Shown piece by piece: positions 24,418 to 32,597 of a stretch of DNA of 64,000 bases (the first letter of the stretch is position 1; every line of letters starts with the position of its first letter). The notes beneath the pieces were generated by a model. The model saw nothing but the letters and a program-made list of their open reading frames with translations, ran no database searches and was not told the origin of the DNA. The stretch is from Nocardia sp. (GTDB taxonomy: Bacteria; Actinomycetota; Actinomycetes; Mycobacteriales; Mycobacteriaceae): assembly GCF_025465275.1 (NCBI RefSeq), contig NZ_JAODNK010000120.1, positions 1 to 64,000 of the forward strand, written 5' to 3'. The position numbers and the translations under genes are program-made.

Positions 24418-25767
24418 ATGGACTTGCGCCAGGACCTGCGAAGCACTGTCGGCGACCTGATGCCCGAGCTGAAAGATCTACTGAAACAGCTGGTCGCCAT
24501 TCCCTCCATCGCCTTCCCCGACTATCCCGAGGAGAACGTGCAGCGCGCGCACGATCTCATTGCCGATGAATTGCGGAAGTCCGGTGTCGGCGATATTCAG
24601 GTGCTGAATCTGCCGGATACCTCCCCGGTCATCTACGGCCGCATTCCACCTCCGCCGGGCGCACCGACCGTCCTGCTCTACGGGCATTACGACGTGCAGC
24701 CCTCCGGCGATGAAAGTCTCTGGAACACACCGCCTTTCACCCCGACCGAGAAGGAAGGCGCGATCTACGGTCGCGGCGCGGCCGACTGCAAATCCAATGT
24801 GGTCGCGCATATCGGCGCACTGCGGGCCTACGGCGGTAAGCCGCCGGTCGGCATCACCCTCGTCATCGAGGGCCAGGAGGAGTTCGGCTCGGGCTTCGAC
24901 GACTACCCGGCCGAGAAGCCGGAGCTGTTCCAAGCCGATGCCCTGCTCATCTGCGATGCCGGCAATATTCGCGCGGGCACCCCCACCCTGGTGACCGCAC
25001 TGCGCGGCGTGGCCGATGTCTTCGTCGAGGTCCGCACGCTCGCGGCCCCGGTGCACTCCGGCCAATTCGGCGGTGCGGCACCGGATGCGCTGCTCGCGCT
25101 CATGGCCGGACTGGCCACGCTGCACGATGCCGACGGTAATGTCGCGGTCCAGGGTCTGCGCCGGGACAAGTGGACCGGAGCGAATTACACCGAGCAGGAA
25201 TTCGCCGAAATCACCGGCATGGCACCGGGAATGCCGCTGCTCGGCACCGGCCCGATCGGCGAGCGCATCTGGTACGGGCCCGCCATCACGGTTATCGGAC
25301 TCGACGCACCGCCGGTGAAAACCGCTGCATCCGCGGTGATTCCGTACGCCAAGGCCTATCTGAACGTGCGCGTGCATCCCGAACAGGATCCGGCCGAGGG
25401 GCAGCGCGCGGTCATCGAGCATCTGAAGAAGGTCAAGCCGTACGGGATCGAATTGACGGTCACCGGCGGGGATGTCGGATCCGGATTCGCGGCGGGCACA
25501 ACCGGTCCCGCCTACGCCGCCATGCGTGAGGCCATGGGCAAGGCGTGGAATACCGAGGTGGTCGATTCGGCCATGGGCGGCTCCATCCCGCTCACCAATT
25601 CGATGGCCGCGGCCAATCCGGCCTCCGAGGTGATCATGATCGGCGCCGAGGATTCCAACTGCAATATGCACGGCTTCAACGAGCGCGTACTACTGAGCGA
25701 ACTGGCCAATGTGGCGCTCGCGGAAGCGGAATTCTTCCAACTGTTCGCGAACAGGATGCGCAAATGA
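24418..25767 (+). CDS. M20 family dipeptidase/metallopeptidase
   Basis: The 449-residue enzyme has M20 co-catalytic zinc ligands: H90 and catalytic D92 in YGHYDVQP, bridging D123 in GRGAADCKSN, and the general-base pair E154-E155 in EGQEEFGS. The dimerisation lid domain spans roughly 190-330. It most resembles CNDP/DapE-like dipeptidases that trim C-terminal or modified dipeptides in the cytosol. Its TGA overlaps the ATG of the following YfcC-type transporter, so uptake and hydrolysis of a peptide or acylated amino acid are probably linked. No clear ribosome site precedes its ATG; leaderless initiation is possible. Confidence 0.92.
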   Translation: MDLRQDLRSTVGDLMPELKDLLKQLVAIPSIAFPDYPEENVQRAHDLIADELRKSGVGDIQVLNLPDTSPVIYGRIPPPPGAPTVLLYGHYDVQPSGDESLWNTPPFTPTEKEGAIYGRGAADCKSNVVAHIGALRAYGGKPPVGITLVIEGQEEFGSGFDDYPAEKPELFQADALLICDAGNIRAGTPTLVTALRGVADVFVEVRTLAAPVHSGQFGGAAPDALLALMAGLATLHDADGNVAVQGLRRDKWTGANYTEQEFAEITGMAPGMPLLGTGPIGERIWYGPAITVIGLDAPPVKTAASAVIPYAKAYLNVRVHPEQDPAEGQRAVIEHLKKVKPYGIELTVTGGDVGSGFAAGTTGPAYAAMREAMGKAWNTEVVDSAMGGSIPLTNSMAAANPASEVIMIGAEDSNCNMHGFNERVLLSELANVALAEAEFFQLFANRMRK

Positions 25768-27296
25768 GCGAAACCACGGTGACCGCCGATCCGGCGCCCG
25801 GCCCGAAACCCGCTCAGCACAAGAAGAAGCGGGGCTTTCCCTCCACCTATACGATCCTCGCCGGCGTCACCGTCGCGGTGTGGCTGGCGGCCTTCGTGAT
25901 TCCGCCCGGCGCGTACCAGGTGGATGACAAGGGGCACACCATCGCCGGGTCGTATCACCGGATCGAGGGTGCGAAGGCCTTCACCGCGCGACTACGGGAT
26001 CTGTTCCTCGCGCCGATCAATGGTCTCTACGGTATTCAAGATCCGAAGACCGGCCAGGTCGCGCCCGACATGTCCGGATCGCTGTACGGCGCGGCCGCGG
26101 TGTTCCTGTTCGTGCTGGCCGTGGGCGCGTTCATCACCGTCGCCTTCGCGACCGGCGCGCTGGACAGCGGCATCGGGCGACTGGCCTACAAGCTGCGCAG
26201 CAGGTCCTTCCTGCTCATCGTCGGCATCATGGTGGTCTTCGCCGTCGCAGGCACGGTGGAGGGCTTTGCCGAGGAGACCCTGGGCTTCTACGCGCTACTG
26301 GTGCCCCTGATGCTGGCACTCGGCTACGACCGCATGACCGCCGTCGGCGCGATCATCTGCGGTGCCGGCGTCGGCGTAATGTGCTCGACCGTCAATCCTT
26401 TCGCGACCGGTACCGCCTCCTCCGCCGCCGGGGTGCCGATCGGCGACGGCATTGTGCTGCGCCTGGCCATGCTGGTGGTGCTCACCACGGTCACGGTGGG
26501 GTACGTGCTCTGGTACGCGCGCCGGGTCAAGACGGACCCGGACAAGTCCTGGTCGGGCTGGCTGCCGGGCGACCGCGAGGTGAAAGCCGAAGAGCACGAA
26601 CCGGATCCGATGACCCGCCGTCAGGTCGCGGTGCTGTGGATGGTCGGGCTCACCTTCGCGTTCATGATCTTCGCCATCATTCCGTGGGCGACCGTGATCA
26701 ATGGTCCGGACGCGAAATCCTTTTCGTGGGAATTGGATTGGTACTTCCCGGAGCTCACCGCGCTGTTCCTGGTCGGCGCAGTGGTGGTGGGCCTGATCGG
26801 CGGGCTGGGCGAGGGCAAGATGTCCGAGGCGATCGGCAAGGGTTTCGGCGACTTCGTGGGTGCCGGCATCGTGATCGTGCTCGCGCGCGGCGTCACCGTG
26901 ATCATGAACAACACCCAGATCACCAGCACCGTGCTGCATGCGCTGGAGGGTGTGGTGACCGGCACCTCCTCGGCGGTGTTCGCGGTCGCGGTATTCCTCG
27001 TGAACATCCCGCTGGCATTCCTGATCCCCTCCACGTCCGGCCATGCCACGCTCGCCATGCCGATCATGGCGCCGCTCGCCGATTTCGCGAATGTGCCGCG
27101 CTCCCTGGTGGTTACGGCCTGGCAGTCGGCGTCGGGCTGGGCGAATCTGGTCACACCCACCACGGCCGTCGTGACCGGTGGTATCGCCCTGGCGAAGGTG
27201 CGCTACGACCGCTACGTGAAGTTCGTGGTACCGCTCATGGTGATTCTCTTCGTGCTGACCTGCGCGTTCCTCGCCGTGGCGGCCTGGATCGGCTGA
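25764..27296 (+). CDS. YfcC/DcuC-type basic amino acid or dicarboxylate transporter
   Basis: Starting at the overlapping ATG 25764, the protein has 510 residues and about 12 membrane segments after a basic N-terminal tail (HKKKRGFPSTYTILAG). The YfcC family hallmarks are the first segment ending AFVIPPGAYQ, the GTVEGFAEETLGFY re-entrant region and the repeat-related NTQITSTVLHALEG and IPSTSGHATLAMPIM in the second half. Relatives carry arginine, ornithine or C4-dicarboxylates. Coupling to the M20 peptidase suggests import of the peptidase substrate or exchange of its product. It converges with the TetR gene after 15 bp. Confidence 0.85.
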   Translation: MSETTVTADPAPGPKPAQHKKKRGFPSTYTILAGVTVAVWLAAFVIPPGAYQVDDKGHTIAGSYHRIEGAKAFTARLRDLFLAPINGLYGIQDPKTGQVAPDMSGSLYGAAAVFLFVLAVGAFITVAFATGALDSGIGRLAYKLRSRSFLLIVGIMVVFAVAGTVEGFAEETLGFYALLVPLMLALGYDRMTAVGAIICGAGVGVMCSTVNPFATGTASSAAGVPIGDGIVLRLAMLVVLTTVTVGYVLWYARRVKTDPDKSWSGWLPGDREVKAEEHEPDPMTRRQVAVLWMVGLTFAFMIFAIIPWATVINGPDAKSFSWELDWYFPELTALFLVGAVVVGLIGGLGEGKMSEAIGKGFGDFVGAGIVIVLARGVTVIMNNTQITSTVLHALEGVVTGTSSAVFAVAVFLVNIPLAFLIPSTSGHATLAMPIMAPLADFANVPRSLVVTAWQSASGWANLVTPTTAVVTGGIALAKVRYDRYVKFVVPLMVILFVLTCAFLAVAAWIG

Positions 27297-27311
27297 GTGG
27301 TCAGTCCTGTA

Positions 27312-27878
27312 TCAGACTCCGATGACGTTGCGCCACACCAACTCCAGATGCGCGACCATATCGAGGCTCGGGTCGATCAACCAGCGCGATTGCAATCCGT
27401 CGGCGAGCGCGAAGAAGGTGGTGGCGGCGGCATCGGCGTCGACGTGGGCGGGCAGCACCCCGGCCGCCTGCATTTCGCGCAGGGCCTGCGAAAACGCCTC
27501 GGTGCCTCGGCGATACCGTTCCTTCATGTAGGCATGGGCCGGATGGCGCGGATCGGCCGCGGCCGCCTGCATATGCGTGAAGAGCTCGATCAGGCCGGGC
27601 ACCTGGGCATTTCGCCGAATCACCGCGATATAGGCCGCCGGTTCGAGGGCGCGCAGCGCGACCATGCCGGCCTCGTCGCGCTTGCGCAGGACGGCGACGA
27701 AGAGCTCTTCCTTGGATCCGAAGTAGTGCAGCAGCCCGCCCTGGCTCAATCCCACCGCCTCGGCCAGCTCGGCGACGGAGGTGGCCAGGAAGCCGCGCTC
27801 CGCAATGGTGCGCAGTGCTGCTTCGAGAATCTGCTCCCGTCGTTCGATGCCCTTGCCGTAGGGCCCCCGTTTCGCCAC
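27312..27878 (-). CDS. TetR family transcriptional regulator
   Basis: The 188-residue protein has a TetR DNA-binding domain at residues 13-60 (RREQILEAALRTIAERGFLA, then LAEAVGLSQGGLLHYFGSKE). The C-terminal helical ligand domain is of the TetR_C_6-like sort, with a HAYMKERYRR segment. It is divergent from the secreted GH1 enzyme, and a clear dyad lies between them, so repression of the glycosidase and itself is likely. It converges on the transporter gene. Confidence 0.9.
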   Translation of the reverse strand: MAKRGPYGKGIERREQILEAALRTIAERGFLATSVAELAEAVGLSQGGLLHYFGSKEELFVAVLRKRDEAGMVALRALEPAAYIAVIRRNAQVPGLIELFTHMQAAAADPRHPAHAYMKERYRRGTEAFSQALREMQAAGVLPAHVDADAAATTFFALADGLQSRWLIDPSLDMVAHLELVWRNVIGV

Positions 27879-27918
27879 GGATCGAGTCTAGGGCTCGCCC
27901 GTGCCCTTCTTGCACCCC

Positions 27919-27941
27919 AAAACCGAGCGATGTACGGTTTT
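27919..27941. promoter_or_regulatory. AAAACCG-N9-CGGTTTT operator candidate
   Basis: Perfect 7-bp arms (27919-27925 and 27935-27941) lie in the 107-bp divergent region between the TetR gene and the GH1 gene, 40 bases upstream of the regulator start. The size (23 bp) and symmetry suit a TetR dimer. Confidence 0.55.
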
Positions 27942-27985
27942 CAATGCGGCCATCGCCGCGAACAGCGAAGGAGAAACCGGTCCAG

Positions 27986-29305
27986 ATGCGATTCCGTCCC
28001 CGTGCTCTTGTTCCCGCAGCTCTCGTCGCCGCCACCCTCGTCTTGGGCACGCCTGGGGCCTATGCCCGACCGGAGGCGCCCACGCAGGTCGCACCGCTCG
28101 GGCCCGACTTCCTCTGGGGCGTGGCGGCCTCCGGCTTCCAGTCCGAGGGCCACGCGCCCGACAGCAACTGGTCCCGGTACGTGGCGCAGGGCAAGACCGA
28201 TGACCCGTACCGGGACTCGGTCGACTTCTTCGATCGCTACGCCTCCGATATCGATCTGGCCGCCGGGCTCGGCGTGAAGGTGTACCGGATCAGCATCGAG
28301 TGGGCGCGGGTACAGCCGCAGCCCGGCGTGTGGTCCGAGGACGGACTCCGCTTCTACGACAATGTGATCGCGAAGATCACCGCCGCCGGTATGCGGCCCA
28401 TGATCACCCTGGACCACTGGGTGTTCCCGGGCTGGGAGGTCGATCGCGGCGGCTGGCACAACCCCGGCATGGTCGATGATTGGCTGGCCAATGCCCGCAC
28501 CGTCGTCGACCGCTACGCGCACGACAATCCGCTGTGGGTGACCTTCAACGAGCCCACCTTCTACGGGCTCAACGAACTGCGCCACGGTGGGCTTCCGGCC
28601 ACCGACGTGCCGGGTATGCAGGACCGAATCGCGCAGGCGCACAATGCCATCTACGACCACATCCACCAGGTTCAGCCCGGCGCCATGGTGACCAGCAATG
28701 TCGCCTACATTCCGGGTGGCGAGGATGTGATCAACAAGCCGTTCATCGACAAGATCGCGGCGAAGATCGATTTTGTCGGCATCGACTACTACTACGGTCT
28801 GTCGCCTGACACCCTCACCTCATTGGTGCAGAACTTCAGCCAGCTGTGGAACAACCCGTTGCAGCCGGAGGGCATCTACTATGCCCTGCAGCACTATTCG
28901 CGTCAGTTCCCCGGCAAGCCGCTCTATATCGTCGAGAACGGCATGCCCACCGAGAACGGTAAGCCGCGTGCCGACGGCTACACCCGCGGCGATGACCTGC
29001 GCGACACCATCTACTGGATCCAGCGCGCCAAGGCCGATGGCATGAACGTGATGGGCTACAACTACTGGAGCCTCACCGACAATTACGAATGGGGTTCCTA
29101 CACACCGCGATTCGGCCTCTACACCGTCGATGTGCTGACCGATCCCAGTCTGACGCGTCAGCCCACCGACGCGGTCCCGGCCTACACCGCCATCACGCAC
29201 AATGGCGGCGTCCCGGCCGACTATCGCCCGACCCACAACCCGCAGCCCTGCTCGCTGGTCGACGCCGTGGCCAGCTGCACCGATCCGGTGACCGTCCCGC
29301 GCTGA
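27986..29305 (+). CDS. Secreted glycoside hydrolase family 1 (beta-glucosidase-like)
   Basis: ATG 27986 gives a signal peptide (MRFRPRALVPAALVAATLVL, cleavage near GAYARPE) and a 439-residue protein. GH1 features include the opening FLWGVAASGFQSEG, the acid/base Glu in VTFNEPTF (E189) and the nucleophile in LYIVENGMP (E317), followed by NYWSLTDNYEWGSY, the C-terminal sugar-contact region. Export of a GH1 enzyme is uncommon; most bacterial members are cytoplasmic. A C-terminal cysteine pair (CSLVDAVASC) could form a disulfide. Likely substrates are plant or steroid/phenolic beta-glucosides outside the cell. The gene ends at a strong terminator. Confidence 0.9.
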   Translation: MRFRPRALVPAALVAATLVLGTPGAYARPEAPTQVAPLGPDFLWGVAASGFQSEGHAPDSNWSRYVAQGKTDDPYRDSVDFFDRYASDIDLAAGLGVKVYRISIEWARVQPQPGVWSEDGLRFYDNVIAKITAAGMRPMITLDHWVFPGWEVDRGGWHNPGMVDDWLANARTVVDRYAHDNPLWVTFNEPTFYGLNELRHGGLPATDVPGMQDRIAQAHNAIYDHIHQVQPGAMVTSNVAYIPGGEDVINKPFIDKIAAKIDFVGIDYYYGLSPDTLTSLVQNFSQLWNNPLQPEGIYYALQHYSRQFPGKPLYIVENGMPTENGKPRADGYTRGDDLRDTIYWIQRAKADGMNVMGYNYWSLTDNYEWGSYTPRFGLYTVDVLTDPSLTRQPTDAVPAYTAITHNGGVPADYRPTHNPQPCSLVDAVASCTDPVTVPR

Positions 29306-29313
29306 TCATTGCC

Positions 29314-29350
29314 TGGCCGGAATCCACACGGTAGCAGTGGATCCCGGCCA
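29314..29350. terminator. Hairpin terminator after GH1 gene
   Basis: TGGCCGGAATCCAC (29314-29327) pairs with GTGGATCCCGGCCA (29337-29350) over 14 positions with a single mismatch and a nine-base loop. It lies 8 bases after the GH1 stop and serves the convergent LLM oxidoreductase gene from the other side. Confidence 0.75.
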
Positions 29351-29411
29351 AAAGCATGCCGGATGACGATGGACCTCCGGGATGACGAGGCGGACGACCG
29401 GGCGATCGCCG

Positions 29412-30404
29412 TCAGCGCAGTGCGGGGATCACCTCTCGCTCGAACAGTTCGATGCTCGAGGTGTCGTAGGCCAGTTCGGGGAAGTAGTGGATGGCGTAGG
29501 AGAGGCCGAGATCGCGGGTGCGGCTGAGCTTTTCGATAATCTGCTCGGGTGTGCCGACTGCGGGGCTGTTGCGGAAGAGGTTGTCCACGTGCCCCTTCGC
29601 CGTCTCGGCCCCGAGGATCGGAGTGAAGCGATCCTGCAGGGCGGCGAGGCGATCCTGCACCTCGGCCTCGGTGGCGCCCACGATCGTATTGAAGTTCGAG
29701 CTGCGGGTGATGGCATCGAAATCGGTGCCGACAGCGGCACAGTGGCCGCGCAGTAGTTCGGACTTGTGCGCGAACTCCTCCGGCTCACCGGAGAAGTTGG
29801 TGTACTGCGCGTACTTCGCCGCAATGCGCAGCGTCACCTTCTCGCCACCGCCGGCGATCCAGATCGGAATACCGTCCTCCTGCACCGGAAGTGGGCGGAC
29901 GATGGCGCCGTCGACCTGGTAGTGCTTACCGTCGAGCGTGACGGAACCCTTGGTCCAGGCCTGCTTGAAGATCTGCACACCCTCGTCCAGTCGGCCCAGA
30001 CGCTCACCGGCGGGCGGGAATCCGTAACCGTAGGCGCGCCATTCGTGCTCGTACCAGCCGCCGCCGATGCCCATTTCGAGGCGTCCGCCGGAGATCAGGT
30101 CCACGGTCGCCGCGACCTTGGCCAGATAGGCCGGATTGCGGTAGCTGATGGCGGTGCACATCTGCCCCAGCCGAATCCGCGAGGTGGTGGCGGCGAAGGC
30201 CGACATAAGGGTCCACGCCTCGTGGGTGGCCTCCTCGGTGGGCTCCGGCACGGTGTGGAAGTGGTCATACACCCAGACCGACTCCCAGGCCTCCGTCGCA
30301 TCGGCACGCTGGGCGAGGTCACGCATCACGCCCCACTGCTGCGCCGGGTCGATGCCGACCAGGTCGAGCCGCCAGCCCTGGGGAATGAAATGGCCGAAGC
30401 GCAC
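29412..30404 (-). CDS. LLM class F420-dependent oxidoreductase
   Basis: The 330-residue protein has the TIM-barrel luciferase-like fold: MRFGHFIPQGWRLDL, SVWVYDHFHTVPEP, AATTSRIRLGQMCTA with strand residues before SYRNPAYLAK, and SGGRLEMGIGGGWYEHEW, the cofactor phosphate segment common in actinobacterial F420 enzymes. The start is GTG 30404 with GGAGGAG six bases upstream. The specific substrate cannot be inferred; relatives reduce or oxidise alcohols, ketones and nitro compounds. A MarR gene lies 102 bp upstream in the same direction, so the two may be cotranscribed. Confidence 0.88.
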   Translation of the reverse strand: MRFGHFIPQGWRLDLVGIDPAQQWGVMRDLAQRADATEAWESVWVYDHFHTVPEPTEEATHEAWTLMSAFAATTSRIRLGQMCTAISYRNPAYLAKVAATVDLISGGRLEMGIGGGWYEHEWRAYGYGFPPAGERLGRLDEGVQIFKQAWTKGSVTLDGKHYQVDGAIVRPLPVQEDGIPIWIAGGGEKVTLRIAAKYAQYTNFSGEPEEFAHKSELLRGHCAAVGTDFDAITRSSNFNTIVGATEAEVQDRLAALQDRFTPILGAETAKGHVDNLFRNSPAVGTPEQIIEKLSRTRDLGLSYAIHYFPELAYDTSSIELFEREVIPALR

Positions 30405-30506
30405 GAGTGACTCCTCCGTTTGATCTTGGTCTGCGAATACCGCGAATGCCGCAAACCACTGTTCCCGCTCACCGCCGGTTGGGCAACCTTTCGACGCTGG
30501 GCGCGC

Positions 30507-30980
30507 CTAATTCGGGGGTGTGACCGGGGCCGGCAGGTCGACGGGGTCGAGCACCTTGCGCAGCGCCGCCGCGACGGCGTCGAGTTCACCGGTATCGAGC
30601 CTGCCACCGAACCGCCGGTCGATGCCCGCGAGATAGTGCGGTGCCGCTTCGCGGAAGCGCTTGCGCCCGTTCTCGGTAATGCTCACGAAGGCGGAGCGCC
30701 CGTCGTCGGGATTGGATTCCCGCCGCACCAGGCCGTGTGACTCCATTTCGGTAATCAGCCTGCTCACCCGAGTGCGGCTGAGCACCACGCGTTCTCCGAG
30801 ATCGCTCATGCGCAGGCGTTGCGGTCCATCGAGTTCCAGTAGGACGTCGTACCAGCTCAGCGGTAGTCCGGTGGCGCGGCGCAACTCCGCGTCGAGTTCG
30901 GGCACCAGCTTGGCGTGCACCTGCAGCAGCGCGGCCCAGGCGGAGACGGCCGGGTGGGTTCGGTTCGGGGGGTGCGGCAC
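30507..30980 (-). CDS. MarR family transcriptional regulator
   Basis: I place the start at GTG 30980, which keeps the tandem inverted repeats at 31001-31041 in the upstream region; the longer frame would run through them. The 157-residue protein has the MarR winged helix (LRMSDLGERVVLSRTRVSRL, then EMESHGLVRRESNPDDGR with the wing DGRSAFVSIT). It is divergent from a small rhodanese gene, an arrangement often used for sensing oxidised or sulfur-active compounds by cysteine chemistry, although this MarR copy has no obvious cysteine in its core. Confidence 0.88.
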   Translation of the reverse strand: MPHPPNRTHPAVSAWAALLQVHAKLVPELDAELRRATGLPLSWYDVLLELDGPQRLRMSDLGERVVLSRTRVSRLITEMESHGLVRRESNPDDGRSAFVSITENGRKRFREAAPHYLAGIDRRFGGRLDTGELDAVAAALRKVLDPVDLPAPVTPPN

Positions 30981-31000
30981 ATCACCCAGCCTAACTTGTT

Positions 31001-31041
31001 GCGTGCGCCCGCACATAAGTAGTAGCGTGCACACGCACATA
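31001..31041. promoter_or_regulatory. Tandem MarR operator candidates
   Basis: Two 17-bp direct repeats, GCGTGCNCNCGCACATA at 31001-31017 and 31025-31041, agree at 15 of 17 positions and repeat every 24 bp. Each contains an inner dyad: GTGCG-CC-CGCAC (31003-31014) and GTGC-ACAC-GCAC (31027-31038). They fill the short divergent region between marR and the rhodanese gene, and the second ends 22 bases before the rhodanese ATG. Repression of both genes is the simplest reading. Confidence 0.6.
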
Positions 31042-31063
31042 GTTTTGTTCGGAAGGAAAACTC

Positions 31064-31387
31064 ATGACCACGTTGATCACTCGCGACGAGCTGGCCAAGG
31101 AGATCGAGGCCGGATCGGTGATCGTCCTGGATGCGCTCGGCGGCGAGTACTACGCCAAGGCGCATCTGCCCGGCGCGCTCGCGCTGATCGAAGCCGAGGT
31201 GGAAAGCAGTGCGCCTCAGCTGCTTCCTGATCGGGCGACAGCAATCGTCACGTACTGCTCGAATGCCGCATGCGCCAATAGCCAGAATGTCGCCACCAAA
31301 CTGGAGCGGCTGGGCTACACCAATGTCCGCAAATACCGTGAGGGCATTGAGGATTGGACGGAGGCGGGGCTGCCCATCGAAAGCTGA
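31064..31387 (+). CDS. Single-domain rhodanese-like protein
   Basis: The 107-residue protein is a stand-alone rhodanese domain: VIVLDALGGEYYAKAHLPGA, then the active-site loop VTYCSNAACANSQ with C65 as the sulfur-carrying residue and a second cysteine C70. The C-terminal helix GYTNVRKYREGIEDWTEAG is typical. Such proteins move sulfane sulfur from thiosulfate or persulfides to thiols. The MarR-type regulator immediately upstream and its tandem operators imply inducible expression. AAGGAA precedes the ATG by six bases. The downstream dienelactone hydrolase is separated by 80 bp and could be read through. Confidence 0.9.
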   Translation: MTTLITRDELAKEIEAGSVIVLDALGGEYYAKAHLPGALALIEAEVESSAPQLLPDRATAIVTYCSNAACANSQNVATKLERLGYTNVRKYREGIEDWTEAGLPIES

Positions 31388-31467
31388 GCGGAAGTTGTCT
31401 CAGACTGGCTAAAATGCTGCGGCAGAGATCATCCCGTGTTCGCACACCTAGGGGAGGGAGCTCGCCG

Positions 31468-32187
31468 ATGAGCTCTACGCAGCTGAACGCGCCCGACGGA
31501 CCCATCGACGCCGATCTGGCGACGCCGTCGGGGGAGGGGCCGTGGCCGGGTGTGGTCGTCCTGCACGACATGCTCGGCATCGGCACGGCCATGCGTGAGA
31601 CCGGTCGCATGCTTGCCGACAACGGCTATCTCGCCCTCGCCCCGGACCTGTTCGCCCGCGGCCGGGTTCGCTGCGTGCCGGGCATGATCCGGGAGCTCAT
31701 GTCCAGAGGCGAGGGCAGCACCACTCGCGATATTCTCGCCGCCCGCGACCGGCTCGCGAGCGATCCCCAGTGCACCGGCAAAGTCGCGATCGTCGGCTTC
31801 TGTCTCGGTGGTGGGTTCGCACTGCTGGTGGCGCCCCGGGGATTCGACGCAGCGGCCCCGTTCTATCCCGCGGGCCGTCCCAAGTACGACGAGATTCTGC
31901 GTGGCTCGTGTCCTGTGGTCGCCAGCTACGGTGCGCGCGATCCGATGAATATCGGCGGTGGTCCCAAGCTCGAACGCAGACTGACCGAACTCGGGGTCGA
32001 TCACGACGTGAAGACCTATTCCGGTGTCGGGCACTCCTTCGCGGACAATCATCCGAGCCAGCCGCTGCTGCGCGTCACCGGCCTCGGCTACGACGAGGAC
32101 GCCACCCGCGACGCCTGGTCCCGCATCTTCGCCTTCTTCGACACCCACCTGTCACCCGGCCGCCAGCCGGGTGGGCCGAACGTATAA
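31468..32187 (+). CDS. Dienelactone hydrolase family protein
   Basis: ATG 31468 has GGGGAGGGAG just upstream and yields 239 residues. The Cys-His-Asp triad of dienelactone hydrolases is intact: C112 in VGFCLGGG, D158 in YGARDPMN and H189 in GVGHSFAD. The enzyme is cytoplasmic and hydrolyses lactones or activated esters from aromatic degradation, or less specific esters. No other ring-cleavage genes are near. Its last 100 bases overlap, on the opposite strand, the tail of the sterol desaturase fragment. Confidence 0.9.
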   Translation: MSSTQLNAPDGPIDADLATPSGEGPWPGVVVLHDMLGIGTAMRETGRMLADNGYLALAPDLFARGRVRCVPGMIRELMSRGEGSTTRDILAARDRLASDPQCTGKVAIVGFCLGGGFALLVAPRGFDAAAPFYPAGRPKYDEILRGSCPVVASYGARDPMNIGGGPKLERRLTELGVDHDVKTYSGVGHSFADNHPSQPLLRVTGLGYDEDATRDAWSRIFAFFDTHLSPGRQPGGPNV

Positions 32188-32510
32188 CCGGCCCAGTCCC
32201 GCATCCGCCTGCTGGAGCGCAGGTCTCGCCAGAGCGCGCCGAATTCGTAGTACTGCAGCGTGAATACGCTGGTGCTTTCGATATTCTTGGTCAAACCGTA
32301 GGTGGGCCGGAAGGTTTCGGCGCGGAAGGTGCCGAACATACGGTCCCACAGGATGAAGATGCCGCCGTAATTACGGTCCAGGTACTCCGCATCGCTGGCG
32401 TGATGCACCCGGTGATGCGAGGGCGTATCGAAGACGAACTCGAACCATCGCGGCATTTTCCCGATGGTCTCGGTGTGCACCCAGAACTGGTAGATCAGCC
32501 CACAGGTCCA
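32088..32510 (-). pseudogene. Sterol desaturase/fatty acid hydroxylase, C-terminal remnant
   Basis: The frame encodes only the last third of a sterol desaturase-type membrane hydroxylase: GLIYQFWVHTETIGKMPRWF, then DTPSHHRVHHASDAEYLDRN, YGGIFILWDRMFGTF and a TFGPPGWRPG tail. The HHxxHH-type cluster (SHHRVHH) is kept, but the N-terminal transmembrane hairpins and the first two histidine boxes of a normal protein of about 300 residues are missing. Upstream sequence in this frame becomes unrelated before 32550. It also overlaps the 3-prime end of the convergent hydrolase. I read it as a 5-prime-truncated, non-functional gene. Confidence 0.75.
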
Positions 32511-32597
32511 CGGTGACCACTCCACTCCAGCGCCTATGCCTGCGCGCCTACTGCATATGCACCGACTGTAAGGCTCGTGGCGCAATCTCCGAAAGGG

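Noticed and set aside
30981..31040. Longer MarR start
   Set aside because: It would place the tandem inverted repeats inside coding sequence and adds an odd Cys-rich head.
32088..32585. Functional small fatty acid hydroxylase
   Set aside because: The first two histidine boxes and membrane hairpins are missing, so it cannot bind the diiron centre.
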